This document shows positions 19,625 to 27,361 of a stretch of DNA of 64,000 bases, piece after piece. Positions within the stretch are counted from its first letter, which is position 1. Each line of letters begins with the position of its first letter. Location of the stretch: the NCBI RefSeq assembly GCF_029029505.1, contig NZ_JAKJSD010000019.1:23587-87586 (forward strand), given 5' to 3'. Source of the stretch: Ancylomarina sp. DW003. Lineage in GTDB: Bacteria > Bacteroidota > Bacteroidia > Bacteroidales > Marinifilaceae. Both the position numbers and the translations under genes were made by a program. The notes beneath the pieces were generated by a model that saw nothing but the letters and a program-made list of their open reading frames with translations, searched no databases and was not told where the DNA came from.

Positions 19625-20977
19625 ATGTTAAGAAAGATATATATCGCTACACTAGCTTTAGGAATGGTAGCGGCAAGTGCAGTAGCTCAGGAAAAACAAT
19701 TGACTGCTGAATCAAAAAAAGGAGGAATTGTGTTAACCTCAGCTGATAAGGATTATCAGGTAAGCCTTAATGGTAGAATTTATATGGATGGTGTTCATTA
19801 TTTTGATGATAAGACTGATTTAAGTTCTGATGCATCTGTTGAGGATATCCGTTTAGGAACAACTATTAAGTGGAAACAATGGAGTGCTAAGGTAAATGTA
19901 AGCTTTGGTAATAATGAAGTTAAGATTAAGGATGCATTTTTAAGATACAATCAAGCTAAGAACAGTATTTTTACAGTAGGTAACTTTTTTGAGCCATTTG
20001 GTATTGAAGCATCAGCTTCAAGCAAAAACCTTCGTTTCATCGGAGGAGCTAATACAACACAAGCAATGGGTATTGGTCGTAGTATTGGTTTAGGATATAC
20101 TTATTATACCGATAAATTCTACGGTTCAACTGGTCTTTTTGCAGGTTCGGTAGATAACCACAATAAAGGTGACCAAGGTTTCTCTACGACAACTAAATTG
20201 GTCTACACGCCAATTGTAAACGATAAAGTTCTTTTCCAGTTAGGAGGTTCATTTACTTATCGTATGCCGGAAGCCAATGGATTTAACGAGTCATTAAATG
20301 ATGATGATTATAACCGTGAAGTTTTACTAGCAGCTGGTCCGGAGCATAAATTCTTAAATGCTGATATTAAAGGTGCAAGAACAGACATGCGTTATAACTT
20401 CCAATCGATGGTTCTTAGTGGCCCTGTTATGTTGCAAGCAGAGTACACTAAAACGAAAGTGACTCGTGATGATGATTACGTTTCAAGACTTATGAAGGAC
20501 AACCCATATTGGACTCATACTGCAACAGGCGGATATGCCTGGCCAACAAAACCAGAGGATTACCCGGGGTGGTATGGTGAAATGCGTGACATTGAAACAG
20601 AAGCTTTCTATGTAACAGCAGGCTTCCTTTTAGGTGATAACTATTCATATAATTCTTCAACAGCTTATATCAATAGACCCAAAGCTGGTTCTTATGAGTT
20701 CCTTTTACGTTACGATAATACAGATTTGAATGATATTGATGGTACTTATTTCAATGGTTCATACGGACCAGCAGATCTGGATGCTGCTTTAGGCGGAGCT
20801 GGAAACATGAGTATTCAAGGTGGAAAAGCAGAAACAATTAGTGCTGCTGTTAACTACTATTTGAATGATAATGTGATGTTTCGTTTAAACTATAGTTATA
20901 TGGATGTTCAGAATCAAGTGTATCCATTAGACGAAAAAGTTGGAATGATTAAAGCCAGAGTACAGGTTAATTTCTAA
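19625..20977 (+). CDS. Outer-membrane porin, Porin_O_P-like
   Basis: A 450-residue beta-barrel with signal peptide LALGMVAASAVAQ and a C-terminal aromatic residue (QVNF), as for BAM substrates. The arrangement NGRIYMDGVHYFDDKTDL, KDAFLRYN, VGNFFEPFGIE and the many alternating strands fit the phosphate-selective porin O/P family. It is likely the outer-membrane entry for anionic glycerophosphodiesters cleaved by the lipoprotein encoded directly upstream; this role is inferred from context. A paralogue lies at 25290. The last 64 residues recur without change in the chimeric ORF at 23195. Confidence 0.88.
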   Translation: MLRKIYIATLALGMVAASAVAQEKQLTAESKKGGIVLTSADKDYQVSLNGRIYMDGVHYFDDKTDLSSDASVEDIRLGTTIKWKQWSAKVNVSFGNNEVKIKDAFLRYNQAKNSIFTVGNFFEPFGIEASASSKNLRFIGGANTTQAMGIGRSIGLGYTYYTDKFYGSTGLFAGSVDNHNKGDQGFSTTTKLVYTPIVNDKVLFQLGGSFTYRMPEANGFNESLNDDDYNREVLLAAGPEHKFLNADIKGARTDMRYNFQSMVLSGPVMLQAEYTKTKVTRDDDYVSRLMKDNPYWTHTATGGYAWPTKPEDYPGWYGEMRDIETEAFYVTAGFLLGDNYSYNSSTAYINRPKAGSYEFLLRYDNTDLNDIDGTYFNGSYGPADLDAALGGAGNMSIQGGKAETISAAVNYYLNDNVMFRLNYSYMDVQNQVYPLDEKVGMIKARVQVNF

Positions 20978-21015
20978 TCTGAATCATAAATATTACACTT
21001 CGACATGTAATTTAA

Positions 21016-21054
21016 AAAAGAGTAAGTCAATTTATATTGACTTGCTCTTTTTTT
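21016..21054 (+). terminator. Terminator after the glycerophosphodiesterase-porin genes
   Basis: Stem AAGAG-AAGTCAAT / ATTGACTT-CTCTT with T-run. A second small dyad, ATTACA-N8-TGTAAT (20992-21011), precedes it and is conserved after the chimeric copy at 23485. Confidence 0.88.
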
Positions 21055-21186
21055 GTTTTCTGAATTGATTTTATTAAGGAAGAAATAAGTCCGAATTGTC
21101 TTGATTGATGAAATCAATTTAGAATTTCATTGCTAAGAAGTTTATAAGGGATTGTTTAATATAGTCTTGTTGTTTTTCCCTTATGA

Positions 21187-21827
21187 CAGAAGTGATTATT
21201 CTAGAAACAGAAGGACGTTTCTTGACAAAGAAATCTCAACGATTAGGTGTTAAACGTGTGCTTGCTGGCCTAGACCTTTAGCAGTGTCAATCGGAGAAGG
21301 AAAAAACACAAGAGATTTCTCACGGACATAAGATGTATATATAACAGATTTAGTAATTATCATAGGTGATAAATGGACGACTTACAGATAAATGGCAGAG
21401 GAAACCATTGATGTTGCATTGAAAGTTACCGCTCTGAAATTGAAGAAATATATAACTTGAAAATTACAACTATATGGTTGGAAACAGAATGTAGATTTGA
21501 GCGATCCATTATATTTTTACGATTCAGATAAAGATATAATTAATAGTTTAGCTGATTCGAATAAAGATTTGGCAAGATGTTTAAGTGAAGATCTTGGAAT
21601 TATAAAAGTAAAAGTAGTTTGGGCTGTATAAAACGAAATGGCATGAACAGTTGAGAATTTATTATCGAGAAGAGCTCGTGCTTTATTATTGGATGCTCGC
21701 GAAAGCGCTCGAATTGCGACTGAAGTGGCAACTATAATGGCAATTGAACTTGAGCAAGATGAAGTTTGGATATAAAAGCAAATAGAAGAATATATAAGTT
21801 GTAGCAAACAACTATGTGTTGAACTAA
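21187..21827 (+). pseudogene. Decayed copy of the C-terminal half of glpD
   Basis: The DNA aligns collinearly with glpD from about residue 310 to its stop. ETEGRFLTKK corresponds to ETAGRFLTKK, RGHKIYTS becomes SHGHKMYI, and LARCLSEDLGI matches MATCLSKDLGI. It contains several in-frame stops (for example just after VLAGLDL and at EVWI-stop) and small frame changes, and has no N-terminal FAD domain. It is therefore a relic of a tandem duplication, more diverged than the porin segment of the same duplicate. Confidence 0.85.
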
Positions 21828-21851
21828 ATTTTTCACCAAAAATTTATTGAT

Positions 21852-21911
21852 ATGATTGGTTTTCTAAAACCGGCAGCACATAAAGAACTGCTTCGGGATG
21901 ATAAGATTGAC
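21852..21911 (+). pseudogene. Remnant of the glpT N-terminus
   Basis: ATG-initiated [20 protein letters not shown] matches GlpT residues 1-20 ([20 protein letters not shown]), in the same position after the glpD relic as glpT after glpD. Similarity stops abruptly after this, so the rest of glpT is deleted. Confidence 0.82.
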
Positions 21912-21969
21912 TTTGTCAATCAGAAATTGGGGAATTATTCTTATCCTATTTTTAATTAGTTTTGGTAAT

Positions 21970-22007
21970 AGGGTTGAACTGTGAAAAATCCAACCCTTTA
22001 TTATTTT
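21970..22007. terminator. Stem-loop between the glpT relic and the leader-peptide gene
   Basis: AGGGTTG / CAACCCT arms with a 14-nt loop, followed on the plus strand by TTATTATTTT. It may act as a weak terminator and lies just past the 3' end of the minus-strand peptide gene. Confidence 0.4.
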
Positions 22008-22227
22008 ACACTACATCATTCGACCATCTCGCAATATTCCTCCCTAATGCATGCCAAATATCGTTTGATTCAGCACCCATTGTTCCCATATATCCATCAT
22101 AATATCCATTCCAAAACCCAGTGCATCCTTCTTGTCCTCGAAAACATCCACCAACACATTTTCTCATTTCAAGAGTATTGATTTCTTCAATATTTGTTAA
22201 ATTAATTAATTTATTCATAATATTCAT
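22006..22227 (-). CDS. Double-glycine-leader peptide, bacteriocin/RiPP-like precursor
   Basis: A 73-residue ORF (69 if started at Met4). The leader NKLINLTNIEEINTLEMRK runs into CVGG (Gly26-Gly27), the form of GG-leaders cut by C39-peptidase exporters in Bacteroidota. The proposed 46-residue core begins CFRGQEGC (Cys28, Cys35) and contains GFWNGYYDG followed by YMG, giving Gly37, Gly41 and Gly45 in GxxxGxxxG spacing, a helix-packing pattern of two-peptide bacteriocins. It ends with an amphipathic IWHALGRNIARWSNDVV. No transporter or immunity gene lies beside it in the window. It sits inside decayed duplicate DNA, so it is probably an insertion. The function is inferred from form only. Confidence 0.6.
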   Translation of the reverse strand: MNIMNKLINLTNIEEINTLEMRKCVGGCFRGQEGCTGFWNGYYDGYMGTMGAESNDIWHALGRNIARWSNDVV

Positions 22228-22542
22228 TTATATAATTTATTGAAACATTTTCATGGTAGTTTCATTTACCAACAATTTAAAGAACTTTTAATTTTTACTA
22301 CATTAAGTGGGATACATTATACCGTTAAATACGAAGTTATGATTTTTTATTACATAAGCAAAATATATGTTGAATATCATATTCGTGTTATTTTGATTGT
22401 AGAGCTGGAATTCGTCAATTTAATCAGTATCAGGCTTTCTATGTCTGCATATTATTAATGTAGTTCTCTGTTAAAATACTCACTATTCTTGTCAATATCT
22501 CTTTTTAAAAACAAAGCTCTGAACTAAATATTTAATTTGATA
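22228..22542. other. AT-rich spacer upstream of the IS remnant
   Basis: About 315 bp of very AT-rich DNA. It must hold the promoter of the minus-strand leader-peptide gene, but no exact consensus was found. No supported gene. The small open frames here have no recognisable features. Confidence 0.4.
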
Positions 22543-22572
22543 GGGGTTTAATTCCCCGAAGCTTGCCTCGTA

Positions 22573-22609
22573 ATTACTATCTTTAGACTCTATGTCTAAA
22601 GATAGTAAT
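22573..22609 (+). other. Perfect 16-bp hairpin over the tnpA start
   Basis: Arms ATTACTATCTTTAGAC and GTCTAAAGATAGTAAT with a 5-nt loop. The tnpA ATG (22592-22594) lies at the loop. In IS200 a similar structure blocks translation of the transposase; the same role is likely here. Confidence 0.7.
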
Positions 22610-23052
22610 GGAATTCATAAGAATCATAATGTTACAGTTTTGCTTTATCATGTTGTATGTGCAGTAAAGTATCGTCGTATAGTAATTGACGCGGATGTTG
22701 ATCAAGTAATTCATGATGTTTGTAGTGGAATTGAGTTTCGCTATGATATTCATTTTCTTGGGTTGGTGCTGATTTAGATCACATTCATTTTTTGATACAA
22801 TCTGTACCAGACTATAGTGTAACGAAGCTAGTACGAACAGTAAAAAGTATATTGGCTCGCGAGGTATTTCGTCAGTGTCCTCAAGTAAAATAGAAATTAT
22901 GGGGAGGTGAGTTTTTTGGAAAAGGTTATTATACCAATACAGTAGGTGAGCATGGTACTGAGAATATGATTGCTAAATATGTAAAAAACCAAGGAAGGCA
23001 AGATGAATACCATCAACTGAAAGTTGGTGGAGAACAGCTTAAGCTGTTCTAA
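22592..23052 (+). pseudogene. tnpA: IS200-type transposase TnpA, frameshifted
   Basis: The first 60 codons (NHNVTVLLYHVVCAVKYRR) are the N-terminus of a Y1 HUH transposase. A frameshift between about 22752 and 22780 moves the frame so that ADLDHIHFLIQS follows, with the metal-binding HxH motif. A stop at 22891 interrupts before KLWGGEFFGKGYYTNTVG and the catalytic tyrosine region IAKYVKNQG. The total span, about 153 codons, is full length. One frameshift plus one stop make it inactive, but the decay looks recent. Confidence 0.82.
23031..23050. other. 20-bp perfect palindrome at the tnpA 3' end
   Basis: AGAACAGCTT-AAGCTGTTCT is fully symmetric and overlaps the last tnpA codons, just before the right-end hairpin. 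It may be part of the right-end structure. Confidence 0.5.
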
Positions 23053-23194
23053 GTGAACGATGCCTCTGGGCTTGCCCCGAGGTGGTTCACTCTGTGTTAT
23101 ATTCCTATTTTCAGAGTTTAAAAAATTCTTGCCAAACTATGATTTCATTTATGTTAGTTGTGGAATTTATAATTACTGACCAATAATTGCAGAC

Positions 23195-23485
23195 GTGAAA
23201 ACCTTTAATGTGAGAAATTTATTGGCAGGCGCTCTTATCATGTTTAGCATCGGATTTGCAGGTTGTGAAGATGATACTCATGATTTAGGAGCCGCTTTAG
23301 GTGGAGCTGGAAACATGAGTATTCAAGGTGGAAAAGCAGAAACAATTAGTGCTGCTGTTAACTACTATTTGAATGACAATGTGATGTTCCGTTTAAACTA
23401 TAGTTATATGGATGTTCAGAATCAAGTGTATCCATTAGACGAAAAAGTTGGAATGATTAAAGCTAGGGTACAGGTTAATTTTTAA
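23195..23485 (+). CDS. Chimeric ORF: diesterase lipoprotein signal fused to porin C-terminus
   Basis: A GTG-initiated ORF of 96 residues. Residues 1-30 copy the signal and lipobox of the glycerophosphodiesterase (NVRNLLAGALIMFSIGFAGC). From about residue 32 to the end it equals the last 64 residues of the porin encoded at 19625. A deletion of about 2.5 kb in the duplicated block would give this joint, and it happens to be in frame. In the porin part the two copies differ at six bases, all silent. It would be a lipoprotein with only the last few strands of a barrel, unlikely to be a pore. It may be a pseudogene refreshed by gene conversion, or a small expressed product. Confidence 0.6.
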   Translation: MKTFNVRNLLAGALIMFSIGFAGCEDDTHDLGAALGGAGNMSIQGGKAETISAAVNYYLNDNVMFRLNYSYMDVQNQVYPLDEKVGMIKARVQVNF

Positions 23486-23524
23486 TCTGATCACATAGAA
23501 ATTACACTTCGACATGTAATTTTT

Positions 23525-23562
23525 AAAGAGTGGGGCAATTCATTTTGGTTCACTCTTTTTTT
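23525..23562 (+). terminator. Terminator after the chimeric ORF
   Basis: AAAGAGTG / CACTCTTT arms with T-run, in the same position as the terminator after the parent porin. Confidence 0.75.
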
Positions 23563-23718
23563 ATCCTCCATTTTAATATTTTATTAAAGAAAGCTTAACG
23601 AAAAAGAACGTTTTATAATCAGCTATCCCTTTAATTTTAGGATAGAATACTAAGTTAATTATATAGTGTTTATTAAATTGTTTTTAATCCCTATTGAAAC
23701 CTTATAAAATTAAAAATT

Positions 23719-23841
23719 ATGGAGCAGTCTAATGATTTTACATTTGAATATACTATAACTATGGATCGCTTATATAATTTCTTTTCTGATTTAATGGATG
23801 AGGAATTTGAAGAGTCTGAAAAGGCAAATTGTTTTGATTAA
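23719..23841 (+). CDS. Second copy of the glp microprotein (40 residues)
   Basis: An ATG-initiated ORF: MEQSNDFTFEYTITMDRLYN, then FFSDLMDEEFEESE. It matches the 48-residue protein upstream of glpD at most core positions, including YNFFSDL and DEE, with a shorter different tail ending NCFD. Here it has no glpD behind it and lies 252 bp before another outer-membrane protein gene. The reading frame is intact although the neighbouring glpD copy is full of stops, which suggests selection to keep it. Function unknown. Confidence 0.6.
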   Translation: MEQSNDFTFEYTITMDRLYNFFSDLMDEEFEESEKANCFD

Positions 23842-24025
23842 TAAAATTAAATGTAGTCTTTTATGAGGATGAAGTTTATAAGAGATTGTATAAGTTAGGT
23901 TTGTTGTTTGTTTTATTTAAATTGATCATTCTTCTTTCGAGTATAAGTTTTGTTGATGTTTTAAGAATAGAGAGGGCTTAACGTAAAGTTAACTTTACCG
24001 TTACTTACTGATTAAATTGTGACTC

Positions 24026-24033
24026 TATTTTTG
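24026..24033 (+). promoter_or_regulatory. Candidate -7 box for the 24093 porin gene
   Basis: TATTTTTG matches TAnnTTTG and lies 60 bp before the ATG. No TTTG is present at the -33 position, so confidence is moderate. Confidence 0.5.
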
Positions 24034-24092
24034 TGCATGAATTAGATGAGGTATGTCTAATTTTCGTGTACTACTAAATAAAAACAACCACA

Positions 24093-25127
24093 ATGAAAAG
24101 AATGAAAACAATTTTAGGTCTATTGTTAATGACCTTATGCTTGGGAGCAGTGGCTCAGGAAAACTCAGAATTTAAGCCATCAGGAAAAGCAACAGGAAAA
24201 GTATTCTTTAATTACCATTACGATATGACTGATGGAGAAGAACAGGAGAGTAGTTTTGAAATAAAGAGAGCTTATTTGGGATACAACTATAATATTGCAA
24301 AAGGTTTAAAAGCAAGTATTACGCTAGATGTTGGTAAGAATGATGGCGGTAGCGACTACACGGCTTATCTTAAGAAAGCCCAGTTAGAGTGGAAAGCATC
24401 ATCTGCAGTAAAAGTATCATTGGGGATGATTAGTACAATCCAGTTTAAAGAACAAGAAAAATTCTGGGGGTATCGTTATATTATGAAATCTTTTAATGAT
24501 CAGTATGGCTTTGGCCCAAGTGCTGATGTAGGTATTAAAGCTAATTTTAAATTGAGCGATTCTTTTTCGGCAAATGCTTTTATTATTAATGGAGAAGGCT
24601 ACAAAAAAGTACAGGATGAAGATGGTAAACAAAAAGTAGGAGCCAGTTTAATTTATAAGCACAAAGGCTTAATTGCTAAAGCTTACGCAGATGCTAATTC
24701 AGGTAAAGTGATGACTGAAGGTGGAAAAGAGAAGGATGTTACAGTATCAGCTTTAGCTACTTTTATTGGATATAAATTCTCTGATAAGTTTAGATTAGCT
24801 GCAGAATACAACCAATTAGTTAATGGAGAGAAATACTCAAAAGTAGCAGAAGATAAAGATTTAGAAGGGTTTTCTTTCTACTCAACATACACATTCAATA
24901 AGAAATGGGAAGTGTTTGGAAGATATGACAATTTATCTTCGAATAAACTTGAAGGGGAAGCAGAAAAGTGGAACCTGGCTAAGAATGGTAGCGCAATTAC
25001 AACAGGTGTTCAATATGCACCAACTAAAGGTTTAAGAATGGCATTTAACTACCGTAACTTTGCTCATAAAGATTCTGGTAAAGAAGATCAATCTCAAGTT
25101 TTTGTGAACTTCGAATTTAAATTTTAA
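24093..25127 (+). CDS. Outer-membrane beta-barrel porin
   Basis: A 344-residue protein with signal peptide (LLLMTLCLGAVAQ) and repeated amphipathic strands such as SFEIKRAYLGYNYNIAKGLK and QVFVNFEFKF at the C-terminus, ending in Phe as barrels assembled by BAM do. It resembles the phosphate-selective porin O/P superfamily but is shorter than the neighbours at 19625 and 25290. It is monocistronic, ending at a terminator. The substrate is unknown; the setting beside the glycerol-3-phosphate locus makes an anionic phosphorylated solute plausible. Confidence 0.8.
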   Translation: MKRMKTILGLLLMTLCLGAVAQENSEFKPSGKATGKVFFNYHYDMTDGEEQESSFEIKRAYLGYNYNIAKGLKASITLDVGKNDGGSDYTAYLKKAQLEWKASSAVKVSLGMISTIQFKEQEKFWGYRYIMKSFNDQYGFGPSADVGIKANFKLSDSFSANAFIINGEGYKKVQDEDGKQKVGASLIYKHKGLIAKAYADANSGKVMTEGGKEKDVTVSALATFIGYKFSDKFRLAAEYNQLVNGEKYSKVAEDKDLEGFSFYSTYTFNKKWEVFGRYDNLSSNKLEGEAEKWNLAKNGSAITTGVQYAPTKGLRMAFNYRNFAHKDSGKEDQSQVFVNFEFKF

Positions 25128-25145
25128 GCTTGATACAGACTGTTT

Positions 25146-25180
25146 GTAAAAGTCATCCCAACGGGATGGCTTTTACTTTT
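25146..25180 (+). terminator. Terminator after the 24093 porin gene
   Basis: GTAAAAG-CATCCC / GGGATG-CTTTTAC stem with a 3-nt loop and T-rich tail. Confidence 0.85.
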
Positions 25181-25289
25181 GATGTTAATTTGGCATTATA
25201 CCCCATAGGATTACACAGTATAGGTAGAATTATTCAAATTAGTATATTTATGAGCAGATAAAATACACTAATCTAATACAACCTATTTT

Positions 25290-26486
25290 ATGAAAAGACA
25301 TTATGTGTTATTTATTCTCTGTTTTCTTTTTTCAACTTTTTTGTCAGCCCAAAATAAGAATGGAATACTTATGAAAACAAAGAAGGGATCAATTTCTTTT
25401 GCCACTGAAGATGGTAATTTCAAGTTCGGTTTTGGGGGCCGTGTTTATATGGATGCCGCAGGGTATTTTGATGATAAAACAGATTTGGGATCAGGAAGCG
25501 AAATGAGAGATATTCGTCTGCTAATGAAAGCAACACTTTGGAAGAACTGGGATGCTAAAATCAATATTGGTTTTGCTGATGGAACAGTATCTTTAAAGGA
25601 TGTTTTTCTGACTTATAAAATAAATAAAACCAGTTTTGTAAGAGCTGGTCATTTCTTAGAACCATTCGGAATTGAACAAACAGAAAGTTCAAAAACGACT
25701 AAGTTTATGCATGCTGCAAGTACTGTGGAAGCATTCCGTCCAGGAAGAAATTTAGGCGTTTCCTACGCCACCTGGGGTAAGAAATATTCCTGGGAAGCTG
25801 GTCTTTTTGGAAGTGATGCCAATAATAAAACAGCTGGTGATGAAGGTTACAGTTTGACATCAAGGTTTGCATTTGCTCCTGTTCAAACAGATGAAGGAAT
25901 ATTCCATTTGGGTTTTTCTGGTATCTATAGAACTGCAGATGCGGCTGGTTTTGATGATAATGGTGTTGAGAATGCAAAATCGATCCGCTACCGTTCAAGA
26001 GCTGCAACGCATATCGAAAGAAGACGATTTATTGATGCAAAAGTATCCAATGCTGAGAATCAAGTAAAGCTAGGTTTTGAAATGATTGCTGCAAGTGGGC
26101 CAGTATCTTTGCAAGGAGAATATATCGATGCTTCAGTTTCAAGAAAATCAGGAAACGAAGATTACCACTCAAAAGGGTGGTATGCTCAGTTTGGCTGGTT
26201 GATAAAAGGCGGCGACTACAAGTACAAAATAAAATCGGCACGTTTGGCAAAACCAGGTCCCGGATCAGTTGAATTACTAGCCAGATATAATGAGACAGAT
26301 TTGAATGATACTGATGCTGTTATAATGGGTGGTAAGCAAAAGGATTTAACTTTAGGTTGTACCTGGTATGTGAACCACAACGTTATGATGAAGTTTAATT
26401 TTACGAATGTAGACTTGGATGAAAATTCTCTAAATGGAGAAGAAAATTTCAATATGATTCAAACACGTTTACAGTTTTCGTTTTAG
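25290..26486 (+). CDS. Outer-membrane porin, Porin_O_P-like paralogue
   Basis: A 398-residue barrel with signal peptide (FILCFLFSTFLSAQ) and C-terminal QFSF. It is paralogous to the 19625 porin: GGRVYMDAAGYFDDKTDLGS corresponds to NGRIYMDGVHYFDDKTDLSS, and HFLEPFGIEQTESSK to NFFEPFGIEASASSK. A terminator on each side makes it a single transcription unit. It probably takes up a related phosphorylated substrate. Having two paralogues here suggests that tandem duplication drove growth of this locus. Confidence 0.86.
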   Translation: MKRHYVLFILCFLFSTFLSAQNKNGILMKTKKGSISFATEDGNFKFGFGGRVYMDAAGYFDDKTDLGSGSEMRDIRLLMKATLWKNWDAKINIGFADGTVSLKDVFLTYKINKTSFVRAGHFLEPFGIEQTESSKTTKFMHAASTVEAFRPGRNLGVSYATWGKKYSWEAGLFGSDANNKTAGDEGYSLTSRFAFAPVQTDEGIFHLGFSGIYRTADAAGFDDNGVENAKSIRYRSRAATHIERRRFIDAKVSNAENQVKLGFEMIAASGPVSLQGEYIDASVSRKSGNEDYHSKGWYAQFGWLIKGGDYKYKIKSARLAKPGPGSVELLARYNETDLNDTDAVIMGGKQKDLTLGCTWYVNHNVMMKFNFTNVDLDENSLNGEENFNMIQTRLQFSF

Positions 26487-26508
26487 GAAACCCTGAAAAT
26501 AGATAATG

Positions 26509-26537
26509 AAAAGCTATCCTTCTGGATAGCTTTTTTT
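26509..26537 (+). terminator. Terminator after the 25290 porin gene
   Basis: AAAGCTATCC / GGATAGCTTT with a 4-nt loop and T-run, before the convergent macrodomain gene. Confidence 0.9.
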
Positions 26538-26550
26538 GTTATTCGTATTT

Positions 26551-27060
26551 TTACAGAATATCTTTTAATAAATCTAGGTAGAGTTTATAATTCGTATCAT
26601 CGAAAACACAAAAGGTAATTTGCCTAACATGCTTAAGTTTTTCTGACCTTTTCTTTATTGCTTTTACGGCAATTTTAGCCGCTTCTTCTTTGGGGTAGCC
26701 ATAAACGCCTGTGCTGATATTAGGAAAAGCTATAGATTCTAACTTATTTTTATCTGCTAATTTAAGACTTTCCTTATAGCAAGATTTCAATAGTTTGGCT
26801 TCATTATTTTGTCCATTTTTCCATATTGGACCAACGGTATGGATTACATGTTTGCATGGGAGCTTGTATGCTTTTGTAATTTTAGCTTCCCCCGTAAGGC
26901 AACCTTTTAGAGTTTTGCATTCTTTTAGTAATTCGGAGCCAGCCACGCGATGAATAGCACCATCGACTCCGCCACCACCTAGTAAGCTTGAATTGGCAGC
27001 ATTTACAATGGCATCAACTTTTAATTGTGTGATATCTCCTTTGAATAGTTTAATTTTCAT
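26551..27060 (-). CDS. Macrodomain protein (O-acetyl-ADP-ribose deacetylase-like)
   Basis: A 169-residue single macrodomain of the MacroD/YmdB type. [20 protein letters not shown] followed by GAIHRVAG contains the catalytic-loop asparagines (Asn20, Asn23) and Asp33. The second loop is [12 protein letters not shown]. Family members hydrolyse O-acetyl-ADP-ribose or remove ADP-ribose from acidic residues. It is cytoplasmic and stands alone; no ADP-ribosyltransferase or sirtuin gene is nearby, so the partner is unknown. Confidence 0.93.
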   Translation of the reverse strand: MKIKLFKGDITQLKVDAIVNAANSSLLGGGGVDGAIHRVAGSELLKECKTLKGCLTGEAKITKAYKLPCKHVIHTVGPIWKNGQNNEAKLLKSCYKESLKLADKNKLESIAFPNISTGVYGYPKEEAAKIAVKAIKKRSEKLKHVRQITFCVFDDTNYKLYLDLLKDIL

Positions 27061-27361
27061 AAAGCTTCATTTAGAATGAAAAAAATATTGAAAAATTAAC
27101 GTAAATTAAATTTTGAGCTTTTAAAGCTTTTAAACACAGCTTTATCTATCAAAATTATGAATTAAGAATCAATAAAAAAAAAAGAAGCGAAAACGATTGC
27201 AAAGTGCTGATAGTGAAAATGTTTCTTTTGTTTTAAGAAAATAGTTTTAAATTAGCATCAGCTAGCCAAGCCATATAATTTGAAATAATTGATAATTGAT
27301 TGAAATCAGGATTTTTAAGAATAGGATGACACTCTTATCAATTAAAACTTAAACTTTGAAT
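27061..27361. other. Intergenic region before phosphofructokinase
   Basis: 301 bp, AT-rich, with an A-tract near 27174-27184. It must hold the divergent promoters for the macrodomain and phosphofructokinase genes. No exact consensus element was identified and no gene was seen. Confidence 0.4.

Larger units (their letters stand above)
22543..23090 (+). mobile_element. IS200/IS605-type insertion sequence remnant
   Basis: The element is bounded by GGGG-N7-CCCC followed by GAAGCTTGCCTCG on the left and, on the right, a hairpin GTGAAC...GTTCAC (23053-23090) enclosing CCTC-GGG-CTTG-CCC-GAGG. Both ends share GCTTGCC, as expected for subterminal hairpins recognised by single-strand transposases. There are no inverted terminal repeats and no tnpB. 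A single transposase gene, now broken, lies inside. The length, about 550 bp, suggests an almost complete minimal element. Confidence 0.72.

Noticed and set aside
21517..21807. A 96-codon minus-strand open frame
   Set aside because: It is antisense to the glpD relic and has the same relation to it as an open frame antisense to intact glpD at 16529-16744, so it is a shadow.
22240..22458. A 72-codon plus-strand open frame before the IS remnant
   Set aside because: Hydrophobic low-complexity translation of AT-rich DNA with no supporting context.
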